In this document: positions 14,624-18,594 of the stretch, piece after piece
Position numbering within the stretch: the stretch's first letter is position 1
Layout: every line of letters starts with the position of its first letter
Assembly (NCBI GenBank): GCA_003641795.1
Contig: QNAP01000009.1
Span: 1 to 18,594 of the forward strand
Source: Thermotogae bacterium
GTDB lineage: Bacteria; Thermotogota; Thermotogae; UBA12178
Length of the DNA stretch: 18,594 nt
Direction of reading: 5' to 3'
Made by a program: the position numbers and the translations under genes
Notes under the pieces: generated by a model
What the model saw: only the letters and a program-made list of their open reading frames with translations
The model's database searches: none
Told to the model about the DNA's origin: nothing

Positions 14624-15547
14624 ATGATTTACGTGGTTCTCGGTGTCATACTGATCCTCATCATCGTTGTCGCTGCAAAGGGTATCAGGATAATTCGACC
14701 GTTCGAAAAAGGACTGGTGGAGCGCCTCGGTCAGTTCAGGCGCGAAGCCGAGCCTGGTATCCACTTCATCATTCCGTTCATCGAGCGGATAACGAAAGTA
14801 GATCTCAGAGAGCGTGTTATAGACGTGCCACCGCAAGAAGTCATCACCAAAGACAACGTGGTGGTAACGGTGGATGCGGTGATTTATTACGAAGTTAGTG
14901 ACGCCTTCAAAGTGGTCTACAACGTGAGGAGTTTCGAATTGGCGGCTGTAAAACTGGCGCAAACCAACTTGCGAAATGTGATAGGTGAATTGGAACTGGA
15001 CCAGACACTCACTTCACGAGAGAGGATAAACACCAAGTTGCGAGAGGTTCTCGACGATGCAACGGACAAATGGGGAGTAAGGGTGACGCGCGTCGAGATC
15101 AAGAAGATCGATCCACCTTCCGACATCATGGAAGCCATGAGCAAGCAAATGAAAGCCGAACGAATGAAGCGAGCGGCTATTCTCGAAGCGGAGGGATACA
15201 AACAATCACAGATACTCAAAGCAGAGGGTGATCGTAACGCCACCATTCTCAAGGCGGAAGGTGAAGCGGAAGCGGTGAGAAAGGTTGCAGAAGCCCAGAA
15301 ATACAAACTCATTGCAGAAGCAGAAGGTGAAGCCCAAGCTATAATGAATGTCTTCTCGGCGATCCACAAAGGTAATCCGACTTCTGATCTGATCGCTATC
15401 AAATATTTAGAAGCGTTGCGAGAAATTGCTGACGGCAAGGCCACGAAGATCTTCTTGCCTTTCGAAGCGTCCTCCATACTTTCCAGCATAGGAGCTATTG
15501 CCGAAGTACTCAAGACCCAAGATACTGACCAAGAGCTAGAGGAGTGA
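14624..15547 (+). CDS. SPFH/band-7 (stomatin, QmcA-like) membrane scaffold protein
   Basis: A 307-residue member of the stomatin/prohibitin group. An N-terminal membrane anchor (3-18) is followed by the SPFH domain (about 22-185), including VPPQEVITKDNVVVTVDAVIYY at 68-89 and a GVRVTRVEIKKIDPP strand at 151-165. A long Ala/Glu coiled coil follows (about 170-245). Within it, an IL-x-AEG unit recurs three times at an exact 11-residue step (186, 197, 208), indicating a hendecad-type helix. The start is ATG, three bases after the NfeD stop, with AAGGGAGG upstream. Stomatin-like proteins form large ring assemblies with NfeD-type partners. Here that pairing is supported by adjacency and tight spacing. 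Confidence 0.94.
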   Translation: MIYVVLGVILILIIVVAAKGIRIIRPFEKGLVERLGQFRREAEPGIHFIIPFIERITKVDLRERVIDVPPQEVITKDNVVVTVDAVIYYEVSDAFKVVYNVRSFELAAVKLAQTNLRNVIGELELDQTLTSRERINTKLREVLDDATDKWGVRVTRVEIKKIDPPSDIMEAMSKQMKAERMKRAAILEAEGYKQSQILKAEGDRNATILKAEGEAEAVRKVAEAQKYKLIAEAEGEAQAIMNVFSAIHKGNPTSDLIAIKYLEALREIADGKATKIFLPFEASSILSSIGAIAEVLKTQDTDQELEE

Positions 15548-15578
15548 AACTATTTTCTACGCGGCTTTTTCAGATCCA

Positions 15579-16103
15579 TTGAAGGGCCTAATCCAAGTCT
15601 CCGTCAGCTTTCTTTTTCCCGCCATTTTGGGAAGTGGACTAGCAGTTATTTATATCGCGTTCAATCTTTATACAAACAGAAATGTGTCCGCAATGGTGTG
15701 CTTCGGTAACCTCAGCTTTGTAGTGGGTGTGCTGGGGTTACTTGCTTGGAACGCGTATTTCGGTAAGTTAGATCGAGTGCAGTTATTGGTGGTAGCGGCT
15801 CTCGCCTTCTTCTGGACTGCCATGAGGACCGGAAGATATCTATCTTTCTGGAATCGGCGGACAAGACTGTTATTCCTTTCCTTCGGTTATACGAGCGCGC
15901 GGTACACACTTTACCTCATCCTCAGACGAGCGTTTCTTCGTCTTTTGTGGGATTTTACTTTCTTTCTGATCATCGCTTCTACCGCATTTTGGACAGAACT
16001 CGTGCTCTATTCCCGTTTTTATGAAAGTGTCCTTCCATTTATATGGTCTCTCGTCGGCGTGGGGATGATCGAAGGAATTTTTGAAATATCAAAAGCAAAC
16101 TGA
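15579..16103 (+). CDS. multi-span membrane protein, unrecognised; start uncertain
   Basis: At least 174 residues with about five hydrophobic segments (roughly 9-30, 37-59, 66-82, 124-144 and 149-168), separated by short Arg/Lys-rich loops (RTGRYLSFWNRRTR, LRRAFLRLL). Positively charged loops between spans support a real inner-membrane protein. I recognise no family. The only standard start in frame is TTG at 15579, which has no ribosome-binding site. The frame is open back to 15540. ATT at 15552 has GGAG seven bases upstream. The GTG at 15544 that overlaps the SPFH stop (GTGA) is in a different frame and stops after 12 codons at a TGA overlapping the TTG. One extra T in the T5 run at 15566-15570 would join that GTG to this frame. 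It is the last gene of the plus-strand run. Confidence 0.7.
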   Translation: MKGLIQVSVSFLFPAILGSGLAVIYIAFNLYTNRNVSAMVCFGNLSFVVGVLGLLAWNAYFGKLDRVQLLVVAALAFFWTAMRTGRYLSFWNRRTRLLFLSFGYTSARYTLYLILRRAFLRLLWDFTFFLIIASTAFWTELVLYSRFYESVLPFIWSLVGVGMIEGIFEISKAN

Positions 16104-16152
16104 TGTTAATCAGATGTTAGTACATGTAATTTAGGATACCTTATAGGGGTAT
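16100..16152 (+). promoter_or_regulatory. candidate regulatory region of the redox operon
   Basis: The 68-nt gap before the disulfide oxidoreductase holds GATGTTA at 16102-16108 and again at 16113-16119, an 11-bp step, followed by the related ATGTAA at 16124-16129. The dyad ATACC-N7-GGTAT spans 16136-16152. The spacing resembles tandem half-sites on one helix face. I see no convincing -35/-10 pair, so the promoter itself is unassigned. A weak CTGAT-GTTA-ATCAG hairpin (16100-16113) lacks a T-run and is not called a terminator. Confidence 0.3.
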
Positions 16153-16171
16153 ATCAAAAGGAGGTAATACC

Positions 16172-16831
16172 GTGGCATTACTTGGAAAAGATGTGGCGAA
16201 ACAGGTGAAAGATATCCTCTCCGAGATGGAGGATGAAGTAATGATCCTCTTCTTTTACTCAGAGGATGAATCCATGTGCGAGTATTGTTCTACCATTGAC
16301 CAGTTGCTGTCTGAGCTGACGGAACTTTCGAACAAACTGCATGTGAAGAAAGTCGATGTGAATGGGGATCCAGGGGCTATGGAGCGCCATGGAGTGGAGA
16401 TGATACCCGCTCTGGTCCCCATCCCGAAAGATGGAAAAGACCGTGGAGTGAGGTTCTATGGTATCCCTGCGGGCCACGAATTTTCCACGTTTCTTCAGGA
16501 CATCATGATCTTCTCGAAGCAGGCGAAGCCTCAATTATCGGAGGAGAGCGTAGAGAAGCTTTTGAAAGTGGATAAACCAATAGACATAAAGGTCTTTGTA
16601 ACTACCACTTGTCCTTATTGTCCCAGGGCAGTTCTAACCGCGCACCAAATAGCTATGACCAACGAGAAGATCAGAGCATCTATGGTCGAAGCCAATGAAT
16701 TCATGGATCTCTCTGCGAAGTTCGGGGTGAGCAGTGTGCCACACATCGTGATCAACGAGCAACATATGTTCATTGGTGCCTATCCTGAAAAAGATTTCGT
16801 GAACGAGGTACTCAAAGCTCTGGAGGTGTGA
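16172..16831 (+). CDS. protein disulfide oxidoreductase with two thioredoxin folds (glutaredoxin-like, PDO)
   Basis: A 219-residue cytoplasmic protein of two tandem thioredoxin-fold units, each with a CxxC centre: CEYC (Cys36, Cys39) and CPYC (Cys147, Cys150). Each unit has its cis-proline (MIPALV at 78-83; SVPHIVI around 189). This is the architecture of the thermophile PDO family (P. furiosus type), which makes, reduces or shuffles disulfides in the many disulfide-containing cytosolic proteins of hyperthermophiles. GTG at 16172 follows AAAGGAGGT by six bases. Thioredoxin reductase follows after 4 nt and is the likely electron donor, so together they would form a complete NAD(P)H-to-protein disulfide chain. 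Both CxxC sites are intact. Which one is more oxidising cannot be read from the sequence. Confidence 0.92.
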   Translation: MALLGKDVAKQVKDILSEMEDEVMILFFYSEDESMCEYCSTIDQLLSELTELSNKLHVKKVDVNGDPGAMERHGVEMIPALVPIPKDGKDRGVRFYGIPAGHEFSTFLQDIMIFSKQAKPQLSEESVEKLLKVDKPIDIKVFVTTTCPYCPRAVLTAHQIAMTNEKIRASMVEANEFMDLSAKFGVSSVPHIVINEQHMFIGAYPEKDFVNEVLKALEV

Positions 16832-16835
16832 AGAA

Positions 16836-17789
16836 GTGGTCTTCTTTGATGTAGGAAGCGCCAAGTCAGAGCTTAAGAATTACTACGATGTAGTGGTTAT
16901 CGGAGGTGGACCTGCGGGTCTGACGGCGGCGATATACGCACGCCAGTCGGGTCTGAGTGTGCTAGTACTTGAGAAGGATCTTGAAGGGGGATACATGAAC
17001 CTCACCGAATCGATAGAGAACTATCCTGGCTTTACCAGCATTCGGGGTGAAGAATTGGGGGTGAAGATGGTTGAACATGCTACGCATTTTGGGGCCCACC
17101 TTTACACCGATGGCGCCGAGAGAATCGAGGTCTCGAAAGACGAGAAACTGGTTCATCTCGAATCTGGAAAGAAAGTGCATGCCAAAGTGGTTATCGTCGC
17201 CGCCGGATCCAAACCCAAACAACTTGGTGTGCCTGGAGAAGGGGAGTTCCGAGCCCGTGGGGTTTCTTATTGTGCTACCTGTGACGGGCACTTTTTCAAG
17301 GATGGTCATGTAGTGGTTGTCGGCGGAGGAAATTCTGCTTTCGACGAGTCGCTATTTCTTTCCAAAATGGTTAAAAAGGTGACCATAGTTCACATACTCG
17401 AGAAGCCCACAGCAGACGCTCGGCTCAGGGAAAAAGTGGAATCCAACGAGAAGATTGAGTACAGGCCACTGACAGAGCTTGTCCGCATCGAGGGAGACGA
17501 CAGGGTGAAGCAAGTGGTGTTGAAGAATCTGAGAACCAACGAGGAATACACCATGGAAGTCGATGGAGTTTTCATATTTGTAGGTATGACACCGAATTCC
17601 CAGATATTGGAAGGTTTGGCTGAGTTCGATCAGTGGGGATACGTTATCACCGATGAGAACATGGAAACGAAAACCGCTGGTATCTTCGCTGTTGGCGATA
17701 TTAGGAGTAAGAACCTGAGACAGATAATAACCGCCGCATCGGATGGAGCCATTGCTGCCTTCACTGCCGCTCACAAGTATTTTGAATGA
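16836..17789 (+). CDS. trxB: thioredoxin reductase
   Basis: A low-molecular-weight flavoprotein thioredoxin reductase, 317 residues. The FAD motif is GGGPAG at 23-28. The redox-active disulfide is CATC (Cys146 and Cys149, in SYCATCDG). The pyridine-nucleotide motif is GGGNSA at 163-168, and the C-terminal FAD motif is GIFAVGDI. An N-terminal tail of about 15 residues precedes the first strand, which is longer than in E. coli. Where NADPH-specific enzymes have HRRxxxR after the second nucleotide strand, this one has HILEKPTADAR (186-196), so the two arginines that grip the 2'-phosphate are missing. NADH use or dual use is inferred. GTG at 16836 lies nine bases after GGAGG, itself in the end of the oxidoreductase gene. 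The operon ends here at a hairpin. Confidence 0.95.
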   Translation: MVFFDVGSAKSELKNYYDVVVIGGGPAGLTAAIYARQSGLSVLVLEKDLEGGYMNLTESIENYPGFTSIRGEELGVKMVEHATHFGAHLYTDGAERIEVSKDEKLVHLESGKKVHAKVVIVAAGSKPKQLGVPGEGEFRARGVSYCATCDGHFFKDGHVVVVGGGNSAFDESLFLSKMVKKVTIVHILEKPTADARLREKVESNEKIEYRPLTELVRIEGDDRVKQVVLKNLRTNEEYTMEVDGVFIFVGMTPNSQILEGLAEFDQWGYVITDENMETKTAGIFAVGDIRSKNLRQIITAASDGAIAAFTAAHKYFE

Positions 17790-17801
17790 TCACTTGAGAG
17801 T

Positions 17802-17832
17802 AAAGAGGGTGGGATTGAATCTCACCCTCTTT
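17802..17832. terminator. bidirectional hairpin terminator between trxB and cheX
   Basis: AAAGAGGGTG pairs perfectly with CACCCTCTTT (10 bp). Four further pairs (one G-U) close to a three-base loop, giving a stem of about 14 bp. T residues lie at the 3' end of the stem on both strands (CTCTTT, then GCTT on plus; CTCTTTAC on minus), so it can serve both converging operons, though neither T-run is long. The right arm contains the cheX stop codon. Confidence 0.75.
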
Positions 17833-18304
17833 GCTTATGGGAATGGACGACGAGGTATACTTCTGCGGACGAGTCACAATTACAACCTTCTAAAGTTGTC
17901 GGAAGAGCGAGTATAACCCCTTCCACATGGAGCTTTAGTTGTTCTCCCGTTACCACCGACGGTGGAGCAATGGTTACCTTTTGACCGAACTTTTCCAGAT
18001 TCATGGCCAGTGCACCACCGACCATGTTGCCCATCTCTCCAATAGCGCTGTAGGCCAGTTCGTCCAATTGTTCGTACGGCATTCCCATCATCTTGGAAAC
18101 GATGAAGACAGCCGCTTTATAGTCAAGACCGTAAACCAAATGGCCTTCCATAGTTCCACCAAAACCTATCACGGTGAAAATGCTGAACCGAGGACTGAAT
18201 TGACTGACCAACTTTGGCTTTCCAAGGGTCACTTTTATATTCGCAGCTTTGTCGAACGTTTCCACCACGCTTTTAAGTAAGGAATTTACAATTTTTGCGT
18301 CCAC
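17822..18304 (-). CDS. cheX: CheY-P phosphatase CheX
   Basis: Removes phosphate from CheY-P in the chemotaxis pathway. It has 160 residues. The single catalytic signature ExxN is Glu90-Met-Gly-Asn93 in SAIGEMGNMVGGALAMNLE. One such motif plus the total length fits CheX, whereas CheC usually has two. Flanking segments fit the family: VIGFGGTMEGHLVYGLD (a GxGG-type strand), an FIVSKMMGMP helix, and VTIAPPSVVTGEQL. The start is GTG at 18304-18302 with GGAGG seven bases upstream on the minus strand. It stands alone, convergent with trxB and without other chemotaxis genes in view. The last codons fall in the shared terminator. An alternative is a CheX/CheC-like phosphatase for another response regulator. 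Confidence 0.92.
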   Translation of the reverse strand: MDAKIVNSLLKSVVETFDKAANIKVTLGKPKLVSQFSPRFSIFTVIGFGGTMEGHLVYGLDYKAAVFIVSKMMGMPYEQLDELAYSAIGEMGNMVGGALAMNLEKFGQKVTIAPPSVVTGEQLKLHVEGVILALPTTLEGCNCDSSAEVYLVVHSHKQRG

Positions 18305-18340
18305 AGCTTCACCTCCGTTTGATTTTGTATAACTACATAT

Positions 18341-18350
18341 ATATATACCA
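18341..18350 (-). promoter_or_regulatory. extended -10 promoter of cheX
   Basis: On the minus strand TGGTATATAT begins at 18350, the same ten bases as upstream of the nitroreductase gene. Transcription would start near 18335, giving a leader of about 30 nt that holds GGAGGTGAAGCT before the GTG. Upstream, GTGACA is too close to be a proper -35. The tract continues as alternating TA, which would melt easily. Confidence 0.5.
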
Positions 18351-18393
18351 CATAGGATGTCACGAAAAAAGTGGACCTCCTACATTCCATGAC

Positions 18394-18446
18394 GGTACCA
18401 TTGAAATACCTCAAAAACAAGCAAAAAGGCCCACGTGAATGGTACC
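18394..18446. repeat. 9-bp perfect inverted repeat with 35-nt spacer
   Basis: GGTACCATT at 18394-18402 and its reverse complement AATGGTACC at 18438-18446. A second, imperfect pair, GTGGACCT (18371-18378) and AGGCCCAC (18427-18434), interleaves with it. The right arm contains the ATG of the small ORF that follows. There is no T-run, so it is not an ordinary terminator. It could be an operator or part of a mobile-element end; neither is shown. Confidence 0.5.
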
Positions 18447-18561
18447 ACAAGAACTTACAAAAAGCGATGAACTTACAAAAAGCGATATTGTAAAGATCAT
18501 TGAGCAGTTGGACAAGCTTCTGCCTTCCAACTTCGTTAACAAACAAGGCATTGGATGGTAA
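18439..18561 (+). CDS. unrecognised 40-codon ORF, possibly the start of a broken gene
   Basis: ATG at 18439 to TAA at 18559-18561 gives MVPQELTKSDELTKSD followed by IVKIIEQLDKLLPSNF and VNKQGIGW. AAAAAGG lies nine bases upstream. The composition (charged, amphipathic helix, then LLPSNF) looks protein-like rather than random, and reads like the first helix of a longer protein. Just before the stop, another frame opens with ATGGTAACAACA and runs to the window edge, so a frameshifted longer gene (for example a transposase or other accessory gene) is conceivable. I do not recognise the family and cannot decide between a small gene, a leader and a pseudogene fragment. Confidence 0.35.
   Translation: MVPQELTKSDELTKSDIVKIIEQLDKLLPSNFVNKQGIGW
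18451..18486 (+). repeat. perfect tandem duplication of an 18-bp unit
   Basis: GAACTTACAAAAAGCGAT occurs twice head-to-tail with no mismatch. The unit is six codons, so in the small ORF it reads ELTKSD twice without breaking frame. Identity of both copies suggests a recent slippage or duplication event. Confidence 0.85.
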
Positions 18562-18594
18562 CAACAGTCGCTGTACACAACCCAACAATGGCAA

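Noticed and set aside
14321..14962. 213-residue open frame on the minus strand
   Set aside because: It is antisense across NfeD and the SPFH gene, both well-supported. Its translation is low-complexity and His/Arg-rich, with no domain signature and no good ribosome-binding site.
14917..15513. 198-residue minus-strand open frame rich in Ser/Ala
   Set aside because: It is the mirror of the Ala/Glu coiled-coil codons of the SPFH gene, a common compositional artefact.
18286..18594. 102-residue minus-strand open frame reaching the right edge
   Set aside because: It covers the cheX promoter and ribosome-binding site and the repeats, and ends inside cheX. Its sequence is not protein-like. The plus-strand 40-codon ORF is the more plausible reading.
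1..18594. CRISPR arrays, tRNA/rRNA genes, riboswitches, toxin-antitoxin or phage-defence systems
   Set aside because: Looked for by eye and not seen: no regularly spaced repeats beyond the single 18-bp duplication, no cloverleaf candidates, and nearly all space is occupied by recognised housekeeping genes.

Overview
The window is about 18.6 kb of dense chromosome. Nothing in it looks like a plasmid, prophage or CRISPR locus. It most likely comes from a member of the Thermotogales, perhaps Pseudothermotoga or a relative. From memory, the block metG-gyrA-archease-lexA-STAS-rpiB matches Thermotoga maritima TM1085 to TM1080 read in order. The adjacent SufT-like and prmC genes match TM0487 and TM0488, and the left-edge amidohydrolase reads closely like TM0936. 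Ribosome-binding sites are strong (GGAGGTGA type), GTG and TTG starts are common, genes overlap by 4 nt, and base composition is near 50% GC by eye. The genus is an inference; no search was run.

Layout. Positions 1-3702 (minus strand) form one operon, transcribed right to left: mazG, a secreted SurA/PpiC-type protein, a MIP18/SufT-like Fe-S factor, prmC, a small FliT-like coiled-coil protein, and mtaD cut by the window edge. It combines nucleotide-pool cleaning, envelope protein folding, Fe-S maturation, release-factor methylation and salvage of SAH/MTA. Positions 3703-3957 are a divergent promoter region. Next, on the plus strand, come a small nitroreductase (3958-4458) and a 50-residue single-span membrane protein (4481-4633). 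An extended -10 promoter at 4673-4681 starts a long tightly packed run, 4717-16103: metG, gyrA, archease, lexA, a STAS anti-anti-sigma factor, rpiB, an acetylpolyamine amidohydrolase-like deacetylase, mnmG, panD, an NfeD protein, an SPFH/stomatin protein and a multi-span membrane protein. Positions 16172-17789 hold a two-gene redox operon: a double-CxxC protein disulfide oxidoreductase and a thioredoxin reductase. It ends at a strong hairpin (17802-17832) that also faces the end of the convergent cheX (17822-18304, minus). The last 290 bases hold the cheX promoter, a 9-bp inverted repeat, a perfect 18-bp tandem repeat and an unrecognised 40-codon ORF.

Working together. The plus-strand run is mostly information processing (aminoacylation, supercoiling, SOS control, RNA ligation helper, tRNA wobble modification) plus pentose-phosphate, polyamine and pantothenate metabolism, with a membrane-organising NfeD/SPFH pair near the end. 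The NfeD/SPFH pair, the double-CxxC oxidoreductase with its reductase, and CheX are well-known pairings or functions.

No clearly new biological system is visible. The items most worth a second look are the frame and start of the membrane gene at 15544-15600, the 50-aa membrane protein, the deacetylase inside a translation/tRNA operon, the thioredoxin reductase without its usual NADPH motif, and the repeat-rich right edge.
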